The notes: generated by a model from the letters alone, not told the origin. Shown: positions 7,797 through 17,303, counted from the first letter of the stretch. The stretch: DNA of 64,000 nucleotides from Cupriavidus sp. (GCA_031181345.1 JAPSLC010000012.1:1-64000); one strand, 5' to 3'. Numbers and translations are program-made.

Positions 7797-8920
7797 CTGA
7801 CCTGCGCGAGGCGCTGCGCCAGCGGTGTGGCAGGGGCCGTCGCGCCGGTCCGCGTATCGATCGACACGATCGCGGACAGTCCCGGGACCAGCTTGCCGTG
7901 AAGCGGACTGCCCGGCCTTGGCACGATCTTGACCGGCACGTGCTGCACGATCTTCGTGAAGTTGCCCGTGGCGTTGTCCGGCGGCAGCAGCGCAAACTGC
8001 GCGCCGCTGCCCGGCGATACGCTGGCGACCGTGCCGTCGATCGGCATGCCGGGATAGCTGTCGAGCTCGATCCGCACCGGGCTGCCGACGCGGATGCGGT
8101 GCAGCTCGGTCTCCTTCAGGTTCGCGACGACCCAGGACGCCTCGACCGGCACCAGCGCCAGTGCCTGCGTGCCGGGCTGCACGTAGCGCCCGACGCGAAT
8201 CTGCCGATTGCCGACCACGCCATCGACGGGCGCGCGCACTACGGTATTGCCCAGGTCGATGCGCGCCAGTTCGAGCCGCGCCAGTGCGCTCGCTTCGGCA
8301 GCCTTGGCCTCCTCGATCTGCGCGGCGATCACCTCCAGGCGGCGGCGCTCCGCCTCGACCTGGGCGTTGGCGCCTTGCTCGGCCGCGGCCGCCTGTTCGG
8401 CCTCCGCGCGGGCCAGCTCGTAGGTCTGGCGGCTGCTGGCGTGGACTTCCAGCAGCGAGGCGTGGCGCCGATGATCGAGCTCGGCACGCCGCGTGGCCGA
8501 CTGGCGGATGCGCAGCGTCGCCAGTGCCTGCCGGATCTGCGCCTGCTGCAGGCGATGCTGGCGCTCGAGCGTGGCCAGCGCCGCGCGGCGCGCCCGCACA
8601 TCGGCCTCGGCCTGGCCGACGTGCGCGAGATAGTCGGCGTCGTCGATGCGAAACAGCACGTCGCCCGCGCGCACCGGCTGATTGTCGTCGACCGCGACGG
8701 CGCGCACATAGCCGGCCACCCGCGGCGCCACCGCGGTGACGTCGGCGCGTACGTAGGCGTTGTCGCTCGTGACCGTGTGCGCGCGGTGCTGCCACCAGCG
8801 ATAGCCGCCGTAGCCCGCCAGCAGCGCGCCGACGATCGACAGCGAGGCCAGCACCGCTCGCCGCGATGGTCGCCGCGATGGTCGCCGGGAAGGGGCTGGG
8901 TGGTTTGCCTGGGTTGCCAT
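7793..8920 (-). CDS. HlyD/EmrA-type membrane-fusion adaptor of efflux pump
   Basis: This 375-residue periplasmic adaptor has an Arg-rich cytoplasmic start, then one membrane anchor (LASLSIVGALLAGYGGYRWW, near 24-43). The split lipoyl/biotinyl half-motif AYVRADVTAVAPRVAGYV comes next, followed by a long coiled-coil hairpin rich in Ala/Glu/Arg (about 105-225), the second lipoyl half (RAPVDGVVGNRQIRVGRYVQPG) and a beta-barrel. It bridges the EmrB-like pump to an outer-membrane channel. The N-terminus carries a 12-bp tandem repeat encoding Ser-Arg-Arg-Pro. It follows the small lipoprotein gene after 19 bp. Confidence 0.9.
   Translation of the reverse strand: MATQANHPAPSRRPSRRPSRRAVLASLSIVGALLAGYGGYRWWQHRAHTVTSDNAYVRADVTAVAPRVAGYVRAVAVDDNQPVRAGDVLFRIDDADYLAHVGQAEADVRARRAALATLERQHRLQQAQIRQALATLRIRQSATRRAELDHRRHASLLEVHASSRQTYELARAEAEQAAAAEQGANAQVEAERRRLEVIAAQIEEAKAAEASALARLELARIDLGNTVVRAPVDGVVGNRQIRVGRYVQPGTQALALVPVEASWVVANLKETELHRIRVGSPVRIELDSYPGMPIDGTVASVSPGSGAQFALLPPDNATGNFTKIVQHVPVKIVPRPGSPLHGKLVPGLSAIVSIDTRTGATAPATPLAQRLAQVR
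8859..8888 (-). repeat. 12-bp tandem repeat at N-terminus of the adaptor gene
   Basis: Unit cgccgcgatggt (plus-strand sense) occurs two and a half times and encodes repeats of Ser-Arg-Arg-Pro directly ahead of the membrane anchor. It adds positive charge on the cytoplasmic side. Confidence 0.85.
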
Positions 8921-8939
8921 GCCCTTCGCTCCGCCCGGG

Positions 8940-9170
8940 CTAGCGATCGACGAAGGGGTCGTTCAGTCGGGCGCGGTGCCCCGGCTGCGGCCCCTCGTCC
9001 AGCATCGGATGCCGATGATTGATATCGCCGAGACTCATGCCGATCGGTGCGGGCACCGGCGCCGTGGAGGCGTCGCCGCTGCCATCGTCTTGCCTGGTGG
9101 TGGCGCAGCCGGACAGCGCGACCGCCGCGATCGCCAGCGCGATCGAACTGGGGTAGAACCGAAAAGTCAT
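8940..9170 (-). CDS. Small predicted lipoprotein in efflux operon
   Basis: This 76-residue protein has a signal sequence ending in a lipobox (AVALSGC, Cys at about 22). It is therefore likely a lipid-anchored envelope protein with a mature part of only about 55 residues. The mature part is polar and ends LNDPFVDR; no known domain is visible. It is the first gene of the lipoprotein-HlyD-MFS set, 19 bp ahead of the adaptor, so it may help the pump or replace part of an outer-membrane partner. That function is inference from position only. Confidence 0.65.
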   Translation of the reverse strand: MTFRFYPSSIALAIAAVALSGCATTRQDDGSGDASTAPVPAPIGMSLGDINHRHPMLDEGPQPGHRARLNDPFVDR

Positions 9171-9318
9171 GGTGGGCCCGGCATCGTTGCATGCCGCCTC
9201 GTGGTTGAAGTGGCACGACTATAGGCAGGGCCGTCACGCAGGGGAAATCGAACGATTCGATGGCCACCATGCGGCGTTTCGATAGGCGCCGGCCGGTGGC
9301 GGCGAGCACCCGGGACCG

Positions 9319-10314
9319 TCAGTCTTCGGCTTGCTGCCGTATCGCGGCGAAGGCGTCGGTCAGGTGCTGGCGGACATAGCCATGCACCGGATCGCCGTCG
9401 GTCCCGTTGTGCCAATGCAGCCGGATCGACACCGTGTCCTCGGTGCCGCGCACCGGCACGCAGGCCAGCGCGCCCTGCCGCACGACCAGCGGCGCGACCA
9501 GCGCGGGCAGCACCGCAACCACCGGCGCCGTTTGCAGCAGGCGGCTCAGCGTCAGCAGGCTCTCGACTTCGGTCGGCATCGCGCCGGTGTGCTGCAGTTG
9601 GCCGAGAAAGGCATTGCAGCCCGAGCCGAGCTCGATCGCGTGCGACAGGCCGATCGCCTGCAGCCTGCGCAATTCGTCGGCGCCGACGCTGGCTGGCAGC
9701 GGCAGTTGTGCCGGCGCGTGGGCGCAGACCAGATGGCAGCGATGCAGGTCCGCGCCGCGATGCCAGTCCTTCGTCGCGAGCGGCACGCCGGTGACCGCCA
9801 TGTCGATCTCGCGGGCGTCAAGGGCGTCCGGCATGCGGGCGGCCGGCACGGCGCGCGACACCAGCTGGATTGACGGCGCCTCGCGCGCCAGCGCGGCACA
9901 CAGCACCGGCAGCAGCATCGCCTCCAGCGGTTCCGGCAGCGCGATGCGCACGCGCGCCTGCGCCGACGAGGGATCGAATTCGCCGGCGGGGCGCACCAAT
10001 CCATACGCCTCGTTCAGCAGCGCGCGTACCGGTTCGACCAGCCACCGAGCCTTGGCGGTCGGCTCCATGCCCCTGGCGCCGCGCACGAACAGCGGGTCGT
10101 CGAACAGCCGCCGCAGCCGCGCCAGCATGTGGCTGACCGCGGGCTGTCCGAGAAATAGTTGCCGGGCCGCGCCGCTGACCGAACGCTGGCTCGCCAGCGC
10201 ATCGAAGGCGACCAGCAGATTCAGGTCAAGCCCGCGGAACTTGCGGTAATCGAGGGGTTCGATGCCGCCCGAAGCAGGCGTCGGGTGGTTGCGTAGCTCG
10301 TCAATCTGGTCCAT
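9319..10314 (-). CDS. LysR-family regulator, NodD/LeuO-like
   Basis: This protein of 331 residues carries the LysR helix-turn-helix at 28-88 (LDLNLLVAFDALASQRSVSG, then AARQLFLGQPAVSHMLARLR) followed by an effector-binding domain. The LDLNLLVAFDAL start is typical of the NodD/NahR/LeuO branch. It lies 148 bp upstream of the efflux lipoprotein on the same strand and is the likeliest local regulator of that operon, although the usual divergent layout is absent. Start at ATG 10314. Confidence 0.88.
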   Translation of the reverse strand: MDQIDELRNHPTPASGGIEPLDYRKFRGLDLNLLVAFDALASQRSVSGAARQLFLGQPAVSHMLARLRRLFDDPLFVRGARGMEPTAKARWLVEPVRALLNEAYGLVRPAGEFDPSSAQARVRIALPEPLEAMLLPVLCAALAREAPSIQLVSRAVPAARMPDALDAREIDMAVTGVPLATKDWHRGADLHRCHLVCAHAPAQLPLPASVGADELRRLQAIGLSHAIELGSGCNAFLGQLQHTGAMPTEVESLLTLSRLLQTAPVVAVLPALVAPLVVRQGALACVPVRGTEDTVSIRLHWHNGTDGDPVHGYVRQHLTDAFAAIRQQAED

Positions 10315-10332
10315 CCAGTTCTCCGGGCGGCT

Positions 10333-10956
10333 TCAGATGGCGTCAAGCATCGCCTGCCCGAGCGCAACGTCGCCTTGCTGCTTGAGCGCTTCGGCCGCGC
10401 TGACCTTGTCGCGCAGCTCGCGATTCTGGCTCAGCTTGAACTTGCCAACCAGCTGCGTAATGTCGATCTCGATTCCGACGATCGCCTTCAGCATCGTATC
10501 GATGTAGTCGGCCGGCGCGTCCGTCATCTTCCACGGGTCGGGCCGGGATGCCTCGTGCGCGCGGGTAAGGCGAGCGACGACGCCCCTGACGTACCGCTCT
10601 TCATCGCGGATCGCGATCTTGCCGTGCGCATGGACCACCCGGTAGTTCCACGTCGGGACTTGCTTGTGGGTCTCTTGCTTGCTGGGGTACCAAGTTGGCG
10701 AAATATACCCATCCTCGGCCCGGAACACGACCATCACCTCGTCGCCGTTCTGCACGTCCTTCCAGACCGGATTCGCACGGGCGACATGGGCGCGCAGCGT
10801 GCCGTTCTGTCCCGTGGACAGATCCAGTTCGAATGGCAGATGGTTGGCGTCCAGGCCGTTCGCGCCGTGCGTGACCAGCATCCCGAACGGATGTTCACGC
10901 ATCAGCCGATGCAGCGCCTCGACGTCCTGCACTTCAAAATGGGGAGGGATGTACAT
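10333..10956 (-). CDS. paiB: PaiB-family FMN-binding (split-barrel) protein
   Basis: This 207-residue protein matches the PaiB family from end to end. It begins MYIPPHFEVQD and contains GMLVTHGANGLDANHLPFEL and a Trp/Tyr-rich core with TWNYRVVHAHGK. PaiB of Bacillus is described as a negative regulator of sporulation and protease genes, but the fold is an FMN/heme-binding split barrel and the biochemical activity of most members is unknown. It sits just downstream of a MocR/PdxR-type regulator on the same strand. The ATG at 10956 starts the conserved N-terminus; a longer in-frame extension to 11061 is not conserved-looking. Confidence 0.88.
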   Translation of the reverse strand: MYIPPHFEVQDVEALHRLMREHPFGMLVTHGANGLDANHLPFELDLSTGQNGTLRAHVARANPVWKDVQNGDEVMVVFRAEDGYISPTWYPSKQETHKQVPTWNYRVVHAHGKIAIRDEERYVRGVVARLTRAHEASRPDPWKMTDAPADYIDTMLKAIVGIEIDITQLVGKFKLSQNRELRDKVSAAEALKQQGDVALGQAMLDAI

Positions 10957-11125
10957 GGTTCCGAAGCTCGAAAGGGGTGGAGGGATGCGAAAACGAGGGT
11001 GTCCCTTCTGGACATTGACGGCTGGATGATCGGCCAGTCGGCGGCCTCGGGAAAGAGCCATTTTCGAGGGAACTGAATAGACCAGTATTCCGGGGCGATC
11101 TGCCGCCGTGTCACGGCATTCCGCT

Positions 11126-12640
11126 TCAGCTTGCGCGAGCTATGCCGCCCGTACGCGCACTGGACGCCAGCACCTTCGCCAGCGTCTTCACCGCGGCTTC
11201 GATCTGCCCGTTGGTGTAGCCGCCCAATCCCAGCACCAGGCCCGGCCGCGCATTGACGGCCGAGTACATCGGCGACACGGGCCTGACGGACACGCCGGCC
11301 TGCCTGGCGAGGGAGGCAACCGATTCGTCGTCGAATCCTGCGGCGAGCCACAGTACCAGGTGCATGCCCTGGTCCCCCGGTTGGAGCCAGGCCAGATCCC
11401 GCGGTATCCACCGGTCGATGGTCGCAATCAGATGCTGGCGCCGGTCCGCGTAGACGAGCCGAACGCGGCGGATATGCCGGTCCAGGTGTCCTTCCTCGAT
11501 GAAGGCCGCCAACACATGCTGCTCGGCGCTCGGCGAATGCCGATCGATCAGGACACGGGCCCCGCAAAAGGCGGGCACCAGCGCATGCGGAACGATGGCA
11601 TAGCCAAGCCGCAGCGAAGGAAACAGGATCTTGCTGAAGGTCCCCAGATAGACCACGCGACCCGGAGCCAATCCCTGCAGCGAGGGGAAGGGGTGCCCGA
11701 CGTAACGCAGCTCGCTGTCGTAATCGTCTTCGACGATCCAGGCGCCGTTGGCGCGCGCCCAGGCCAGCAGCGCGTTTCTTCTCGCCATGCTCAATGGCAT
11801 GCCGAGCGGATATTGATGCGAGGGCGTGACAAAGGCGACGCGCGCGTGCGCGGCCATCCTGACGCCCTCTTCGACGTCCAGGCCGGAATCGTCGACCGGC
11901 ACACGGACCATGCGGTCCTGGTGTCCCGTGCTCTGCAGAATGCCGGTGATGCCGCGATACGCGGGATCTTCGACCCATGCCTGGTCATCGGCGTCGAGCA
12001 GTACCTGGCACGACAGATAGAGCCCCTGTTGCGTGCCGGTGGTGACGATCACCTGTTCCGGCGTGCAGTGCACGGAGCGGGACCGGCGGACGTAGTCGGC
12101 GATGGCCGTCCGCAGCGCGGGCACGCCCTGGGGATCGTCGTAACCGGCCGGCGCGGCCGCGCGCAGCGCTCGCGTGCGATTTCCCAGGCGGCGCCAGACG
12201 TCGTCCGGCGCCGTGGGACCAACCGGGACCGAGACCGCAAACGGAACGGGCGGCAGCGGCGCGAATTGCCTCGAGATCTCGGCGAAGGCCTGGGCACGCG
12301 TGCTCAGCGGCACCGGGGCCGCCGGCTCGTCGGCATGGCCAGCCGGCATGGTGCTTTTGCGCGCGTCGGATAACGCTGTTGCGACCTTGGTGCCGGCACC
12401 GGCCTGCGCTTCCAGATAACCCTCGGCAATCAGCTGCTCGAACGCCTCCAGCACCGTCCCGCGCGACACGGCCAATGAGCTTGCCAGATGGCGCGTGGAG
12501 GGCAGCAGCTCGCCGGGTTTCAATTCCCCCCGCTGGATCGCCTCGCGCAATAGCCGCGAGAGCTGCCTGCCGAGCTGGCCGGCGGACCGGTCCAGCTTGC
12601 CGATGGAGGGCAATTCCATTGCGTGACGGCGTCTTGCCAT
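11126..12640 (-). CDS. MocR/PdxR-type GntR-aminotransferase fusion regulator
   Basis: This 504-residue regulator has an N-terminal GntR winged helix (LSRLLREAIQRGELKPGELL, then PSTRHLASSLAVSRGTVLEA) joined to a fold-type I aminotransferase-like domain. The PLP lysine is visible in VVYLGTFSKILFPSLRLGY. MocR proteins use PLP, or PLP with an amino acid, as effector and control vitamin B6, GABA or taurine genes. Here the obvious target is the adjacent paiB-like gene, 169 bp downstream. The ATG at 12640 is used because longer starts would run into the next LysR gene; 12619 is a second possible start. Confidence 0.87.
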   Translation of the reverse strand: MARRRHAMELPSIGKLDRSAGQLGRQLSRLLREAIQRGELKPGELLPSTRHLASSLAVSRGTVLEAFEQLIAEGYLEAQAGAGTKVATALSDARKSTMPAGHADEPAAPVPLSTRAQAFAEISRQFAPLPPVPFAVSVPVGPTAPDDVWRRLGNRTRALRAAAPAGYDDPQGVPALRTAIADYVRRSRSVHCTPEQVIVTTGTQQGLYLSCQVLLDADDQAWVEDPAYRGITGILQSTGHQDRMVRVPVDDSGLDVEEGVRMAAHARVAFVTPSHQYPLGMPLSMARRNALLAWARANGAWIVEDDYDSELRYVGHPFPSLQGLAPGRVVYLGTFSKILFPSLRLGYAIVPHALVPAFCGARVLIDRHSPSAEQHVLAAFIEEGHLDRHIRRVRLVYADRRQHLIATIDRWIPRDLAWLQPGDQGMHLVLWLAAGFDDESVASLARQAGVSVRPVSPMYSAVNARPGLVLGLGGYTNGQIEAAVKTLAKVLASSARTGGIARAS

Positions 12641-12665
12641 GAAGTCGGGCTCGCAGGTTTGCTTG

Positions 12666-13628
12666 TCAGCTCGGGTTGCCGGCGGCGTCGGCATAGACGG
12701 TCCGTCCTGCCGCCCGCAGTGCCTCGACCATCAGCGTGGCCGCCGGCGACAGCAGCCGGTCGGTGCGCGTGATGATGCCGAAGTCGTCCATATGGCAGGG
12801 CACGTCGAGCGGCAGGATCGCCACCATGCCGTGCCGCGCATAGTATTCGGCGACATCGGCGGCCAGCACCGCCAGCATTTCGCTCTGCTCGATCATCTGC
12901 GTGACGAACAGCAGCGCTGCGGTCTCCACCACATTGGTCGGCGGAGTCAGGCTGGCGCGCTGGAACATCAGGTCGAAGCGGTGGCGCAGCACGCTGCCGG
13001 CCGGCGGCACGATCCACGTGGCCGCCTCCAGGTCGGCCAGCGACAGCGCCGGCGCGTCCAGCAGCGGATGGCCGCAGCGGGCGACCACGCAGACCGGCTC
13101 GCCGGCCAGCGGCTCGTAGCGCAGCTGCAGCTTGTCATGCTCGGCGAACAGCCGGGCCACTACCAGATCGAGCTTGTCCTGCGCCAGGCGATCCAGCAGC
13201 ACGTTGCTGTTCTCGATCTCCAGCGAGACCCGCAGCCCGGGGTTGTCGCGCTTGAGCTGCGCTACCGCAGGCGGCAGCAGCTTGACCGCCGGCGAGGTGA
13301 TGGCGCCGACCGCCACATGGCCTAGCCGCCCGGCCCGCAGGCCCATCACTTCCTGCTGCGCCTGATCGAGGCTGCCAACCACGGCCCGCGCATGGCGGAT
13401 CATCGCGTCGCCATACAGCGTGGGCCGCATGCCGCGCGGCAGCCGCTCGAACAGCGGCACGCCGAGCATTTCCTCGAGTTCGCGCAGCAGCTTCGATGCG
13501 GCCGGCTGCGTCATATTGAGGACCGCCGCGGCGCGATGAATATTGCCTTCCTCGGCCAATGCCACCAGCAGCAGCAATTGGCGGGTTTTCAGGCGGGCAC
13601 GGATATACCAGGGTGGGGAAGTCGGCAT
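12666..13628 (-). CDS. LysR-family regulator of the sugar-acid operon
   Basis: This 320-residue protein has a LysR helix-turn-helix (LLLLVALAEEGNIHRAAAVL, then NMTQPAASKLLRELEE) and an effector domain. The ARLKTRQLLLLVALAEEGNIHRAA pattern resembles the GbpR/CbbR-like branch that controls sugar uptake and catabolism. It is divergent from the dehydratase operon, and the intergenic region contains two GGATATCC-centred repeats that could be its sites. The ATG at 13628 (MPTSPPW) is preferred; the frame stays open to 13706 without a clear domain. The inducer is presumably a pentonate or its dehydration product. Confidence 0.88.
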   Translation of the reverse strand: MPTSPPWYIRARLKTRQLLLLVALAEEGNIHRAAAVLNMTQPAASKLLRELEEMLGVPLFERLPRGMRPTLYGDAMIRHARAVVGSLDQAQQEVMGLRAGRLGHVAVGAITSPAVKLLPPAVAQLKRDNPGLRVSLEIENSNVLLDRLAQDKLDLVVARLFAEHDKLQLRYEPLAGEPVCVVARCGHPLLDAPALSLADLEAATWIVPPAGSVLRHRFDLMFQRASLTPPTNVVETAALLFVTQMIEQSEMLAVLAADVAEYYARHGMVAILPLDVPCHMDDFGIITRTDRLLSPAATLMVEALRAAGRTVYADAAGNPS

Positions 13629-13639
13629 CGGGTTAACAC

Positions 13640-13698
13640 GGATATCCGGATCGATATCGCAATGGCGTGAATTTTCATTAGAAGGATATCCGATCGAT
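13640..13698. promoter_or_regulatory. Pair of GGATATCC-centred direct repeats, candidate LysR sites
   Basis: GGATATCCGGATCGAT (13640-13655) and GGATATCCGATCGAT (13684-13698) lie 44 bp apart in the divergent LysR/dehydratase intergenic region. Each contains the palindrome GGATATCC. The position, close to the regulator start and upstream of the operon, fits autoregulation plus operon control. Confidence 0.5.
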
Positions 13699-13859
13699 TT
13701 GTACACTGCCGCCTGTCGAAAACAAAACCGATCGCCAAAGCCGCGACGCAGCTCGGAGACACCCTCAGCTGCCCAATCCCGATGACGTCCCGTGCCGTGC
13801 GGCAGATGCCGCGTGCCGGCGCTCGTCCCGCCGCATCAGCGTCGCATTCAGGAATTTCC

Positions 13860-15602
13860 ATGTCGGATTCAAAACCCAAGCTCCGCTCCGCCCAATGGTT
13901 CGGCACCGCCGACAAGAACGGCTTCATGTACCGCAGCTGGATGAAAAACCAGGGCATTCCCAATCATGAATTCGATGGCCGGCCGATCATCGGCATTTGC
14001 AATACCTGGTCGGAATTGACGCCGTGCAATGCGCATTTCCGCAAGCTGGCCGAACACGTCAAGCGCGGCGTCTATGAGGCCGGCGGCTTTCCGGTCGAAT
14101 TCCCGGTGTTCTCGAATGGCGAATCGAACCTGCGTCCGACCGCGATGCTGACGCGCAATCTCGCGGCGATGGACGTCGAAGAGGCGATTCGCGGCAATCC
14201 GGTCGATGCGGTCGTGCTGCTCGCAGGCTGCGACAAGACCACGCCGGCGCTGCTGATGGGCGCGGCCAGTTGCGACGTGCCGGCGATCGTCGTCAGCGGC
14301 GGGCCGATGCTCAACGGCAAGCTCGACGGCAAGGACATCGGCTCGGGCACCGCGGTCTGGCAATTGCACGAGTCGCTGAAGGCGGGCGAGATCGACCTGC
14401 ACCATTTCCTGTCGGCCGAGGCCGGCATGTCGCGCTCGGCGGGCACCTGCAACACGATGGGCACCGCGTCGACGATGGCCTGCATGGCCGAGGCGCTGGG
14501 CACCACGCTGCCGCACAACGCGGCGATTCCGGCAGTCGACGCGCGTCGCTACGTGCTGGCGCACATGTCCGGCATCCGCATCGTCGAGATGGCCAGGGAA
14601 GGGCTGTGCCTGTCGAAGATCTTGACGCGCGAGGCGTTCGAGAATGCGATCCGCACCAATGCCGCGATCGGCGGCTCGACCAATGCGGTGATCCATCTGA
14701 AGGCAATCGCCGGCCGCATCGGCGTGCCGCTCGAACTGGAGGACTGGACCCGCATCGGGCGCGATACGCCGACCATCGTCGACCTGATGCCGTCGGGGCG
14801 CTTCCTGATGGAGGAGTTCTACTACGCCGGCGGGCTGCCCGCGGTGCTGCGCCGGCTCGGCGAGGGCGGCCTGCTGCCGCATCCGGGCGCGCTGACCGTC
14901 AACGGCAGGACGCTGTGGGACAACGTCAAGGACGCGCCCAACTTCAACGACGAGGTGATCCGCCCGCTCGATCGCCCATTGATCGCGGACGGCAGCATCC
15001 GCGTGCTGCGCGGCAATCTGGCGCCGCGCGGCGCGGTGCTCAAGCCCTCGGCGGCCACGGCCTCGCTGCTCAAGCACCGCGGCCGCGCGGTGGTGTTCGA
15101 GAACCTGGAGCACTACAAGGCCCGCATCGTCGACGAATCGCTCGACGTCGATGCCGACTCGGTGCTGGTGATGAAGAACTGCGGGCCCAAGGGCTACCCC
15201 GGCATGGCCGAGGTCGGCAACATGGGCCTGCCGCCGAAGCTGCTGCGCCAGGGCGTCAAGGACATGGTGCGGATCTCCGATGCGCGCATGAGCGGCACGG
15301 CCTACGGCACCGTGGTGCTGCACGTCGCGCCCGAGGCCGCGGCGGGCGGGCCGCTGGCGGCGGTGCGGGACGGCGACTGGATCGAGCTCGATTGCGAGGC
15401 CGGCACGCTGCATCTCGATATCTCGACCGAGGAACTGGCTGACCGCATGGAGATGTTCCAGCCGCCGAAGCCCGAGAGCCGGGCGGGCGAGGGCGGGTAT
15501 CAACGGCTTTATGTCGACCACGTGCTGCAGGCGGACCAGGGTTGCGATCTCGATTTCCTGGTGGGCTGCCGTGGCGCCGAGGTGCCGCGCCACTCGCACT
15601 GA
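13860..15602 (+). CDS. IlvD/Edd-family sugar-acid dehydratase, probable L-arabonate dehydratase
   Basis: This 580-residue enzyme of the IlvD/Edd family dehydrates an aldonate to a 2-keto-3-deoxy acid using a [2Fe-2S] cluster and Mg2+. Three cysteines at 56 (TPCN), 124 (AGCDK) and 197 (GTCN) match the three cluster ligands of the pentonate dehydratases. The SDARMSGTAYG motif carries the catalytic serine. Its length and the LRPTAMLTRNLAAMD segment fit the arabonate/xylonate subgroup rather than biosynthetic IlvD. It is the first gene of the operon. L-arabonate is the best guess; D-xylonate or another aldonate is possible. Confidence 0.88.
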   Translation: MSDSKPKLRSAQWFGTADKNGFMYRSWMKNQGIPNHEFDGRPIIGICNTWSELTPCNAHFRKLAEHVKRGVYEAGGFPVEFPVFSNGESNLRPTAMLTRNLAAMDVEEAIRGNPVDAVVLLAGCDKTTPALLMGAASCDVPAIVVSGGPMLNGKLDGKDIGSGTAVWQLHESLKAGEIDLHHFLSAEAGMSRSAGTCNTMGTASTMACMAEALGTTLPHNAAIPAVDARRYVLAHMSGIRIVEMAREGLCLSKILTREAFENAIRTNAAIGGSTNAVIHLKAIAGRIGVPLELEDWTRIGRDTPTIVDLMPSGRFLMEEFYYAGGLPAVLRRLGEGGLLPHPGALTVNGRTLWDNVKDAPNFNDEVIRPLDRPLIADGSIRVLRGNLAPRGAVLKPSAATASLLKHRGRAVVFENLEHYKARIVDESLDVDADSVLVMKNCGPKGYPGMAEVGNMGLPPKLLRQGVKDMVRISDARMSGTAYGTVVLHVAPEAAAGGPLAAVRDGDWIELDCEAGTLHLDISTEELADRMEMFQPPKPESRAGEGGYQRLYVDHVLQADQGCDLDFLVGCRGAEVPRHSH

Positions 15603-15630
15603 GCGGCGCCGCGAGGCATCAAGGAGAACG

Positions 15631-15678
15631 ATGAACGGCACCGAGGAGAACAATCGATGCAAACGAACGGCAATTTGA
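15631..15678 (+). other. Possible 15-codon leader ORF overlapping aldehyde dehydrogenase start
   Basis: An ATG at 15631 has a good ribosome site (AAGGAGaacg) and opens a 15-codon frame that stops at 15678, inside the dehydrogenase gene, whose ATG is at 15657. The ribosome site and start region look duplicated (aaggagaacgATG, then gaggagaacaatcgATG). Reading the short frame could couple or tune translation of the downstream gene. Confidence 0.35.
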
Positions 15679-17255
15679 CCGGCAACCTGCTGATCGGCGC
15701 CGAGTCGCGCCGCGGCGGTGGCAAGGCCTTCCACGCGGTCCATGCCGCCAGCGGCGAAGCCATCGCCGATCCGGTTTTCCACAGCGCCTCCATCGCCGAG
15801 GCGGACCGGGCCTGCGCATTGGCCGCCCAGGCCTTCGACGCCTACCGTGCGCTGCCGGACGAAGCCCGCGCCGCCTTTCTCGACGATATCGCCGCGCGCA
15901 TCGAAGCGATCGGCGATGCGCTGATCCTGCGCGCGATGGACGAGACCGGGCTGCCGCGCGCGCGGCTCGAAGGCGAGCGCGCCCGCACCACCGGACAACT
16001 GCGGATGTTCGCGGCGCTGGTGCGCAGCGGCGATGCCTGGGATGCGCGCATCGAACCGGCGCTGCCGCAGCGCCAGCCGCCGCGCACCGATCTGCGTTTG
16101 CGCCGAATCGGCATTGGCCCCGTGGCGGTGTTCGGCGCCAGCAATTTCCCGCTCGCCTTCTCGGTGGCCGGCGGCGATACCGCTTCGGCGCTGGCGGCCG
16201 GCTGTCCCGTAGTCGTCAAGGCGCATCCCGCGCATCCGGGCACGTCGGAACTGGTCGGCCGCGCGGTGCAGGCGGCCGTGGCGGCGGCGGGTTTGCCGGC
16301 GGGCGTGTTCTCGCTGCTGTTCGATGCCGGCCACGAGGTCGGCGCGGCACTGGTCGCGCATCCGGCCATCCAGGCGGTCGGATTCACCGGCTCGCGCCGC
16401 GGCGGGCTCGCGCTGATGGCGATCGCCGCGGCGCGGCCGGCGCCGATTCCGGTGTACGCCGAGATGAGCAGCGTCAATCCGAATATCCTGCTGCCCGCGG
16501 CGCTGGCGCAGCGCGGCGAAGCGCTGGCGCGCGACTTCGTCGCCTCGGTGACGCTGGGCTGCGGTCAGTTCTGTACCAATCCGGGACTGGTGCTGGCGGT
16601 CGGCGGCGACGCGTTCGAGCGCTTCGTCGCGGCCGCGGCCGGCGCGATCGCCGCCGTGCCGGCCGGCGTGATGCTGAACGCCGGCATCGCCCGTGCCTAT
16701 GCCGAGGGGATCGAACGGCTGGCCTCGCATCCGGCGGTCACTACGGTCGCGCAAGGCACCAGCGCCGCCGGCCGCGCCACCGCGAGCCTGTTCCGCGTGC
16801 GCGCCGCCGACCTGCTGGCCGATGCAATGCTCGCCGAGGAATGCTTCGGCCCTTGCAGCGTGCTGGTCGAATGCGAGGATGCCGGCCAGCTGCACCGGGT
16901 GCTGGAGCAGGGCGAGGGGCAACTGACCGCGACGCTGCACCTGGACGATGCCGACCACGACGCCGCGCGCGCGCTGCTGCCGGTGCTCGAGCGCAAGGCC
17001 GGCCGCATCCTGGCCAACGGTTTCCCGACCGGCGTCGAGGTGTGCGACGCGATCGTGCACGGCGGTCCATTTCCGGCGACGTCGGACGGTCGCAGCACCT
17101 CGGTCGGCACGGCGGCGATCGAGCGCTTCCTGCGCCCGGTCTGCTACCAGAACCTGCCCGATGCGCTGCTGCCCGAGGCCCTGCGCGACGGCAATCCGCT
17201 CGGCCTGCGGCGCCGCGTGGCCGGCAAGCCGGAGACAGCGCCCATGCAAGCCTGA
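15657..17255 (+). CDS. 2-oxoglutarate semialdehyde (2,5-dioxovalerate) dehydrogenase
   Basis: This 532-residue aldehyde dehydrogenase oxidises a semialdehyde to an acid with NAD(P)+. It shows [24 protein letters not shown], the cofactor segment [13 protein letters not shown], the general-base glutamate in [10 protein letters not shown] and the catalytic cysteine in [10 protein letters not shown]. The ASNFPLAF...KAHPAHP pattern and the length are those of the ketoglutarate-semialdehyde branch rather than generic ALDHs. In the operon it would take the product of the DapA-family dehydratase to 2-oxoglutarate, the last step of the Weimberg-type route. Confidence 0.88.
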   Translation: MQTNGNLTGNLLIGAESRRGGGKAFHAVHAASGEAIADPVFHSASIAEADRACALAAQAFDAYRALPDEARAAFLDDIAARIEAIGDALILRAMDETGLPRARLEGERARTTGQLRMFAALVRSGDAWDARIEPALPQRQPPRTDLRLRRIGIGPVAVFGASNFPLAFSVAGGDTASALAAGCPVVVKAHPAHPGTSELVGRAVQAAVAAAGLPAGVFSLLFDAGHEVGAALVAHPAIQAVGFTGSRRGGLALMAIAAARPAPIPVYAEMSSVNPNILLPAALAQRGEALARDFVASVTLGCGQFCTNPGLVLAVGGDAFERFVAAAAGAIAAVPAGVMLNAGIARAYAEGIERLASHPAVTTVAQGTSAAGRATASLFRVRAADLLADAMLAEECFGPCSVLVECEDAGQLHRVLEQGEGQLTATLHLDDADHDAARALLPVLERKAGRILANGFPTGVEVCDAIVHGGPFPATSDGRSTSVGTAAIERFLRPVCYQNLPDALLPEALRDGNPLGLRRRVAGKPETAPMQA

Positions 17256-17303
17256 TCGCTTCGAGGCCCATCCCGATATTCAGAACAATGTGAGGAGACC
17301 CCT

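Noticed and set aside
8940..9170. Small lipoprotein as a fragment of an outer-membrane efflux channel
   Set aside because: It is complete from lipobox to stop and far too short, with no channel-like sequence; no sign of a broken larger gene around it.
13869..17249. A 1126-codon open frame on the minus strand opposite the dehydratase and dehydrogenase genes
   Set aside because: It is the antisense shadow of two well-supported genes; the protein is His/Arg/Gln-rich low complexity with no domain, typical of reverse frames in GC-rich DNA.
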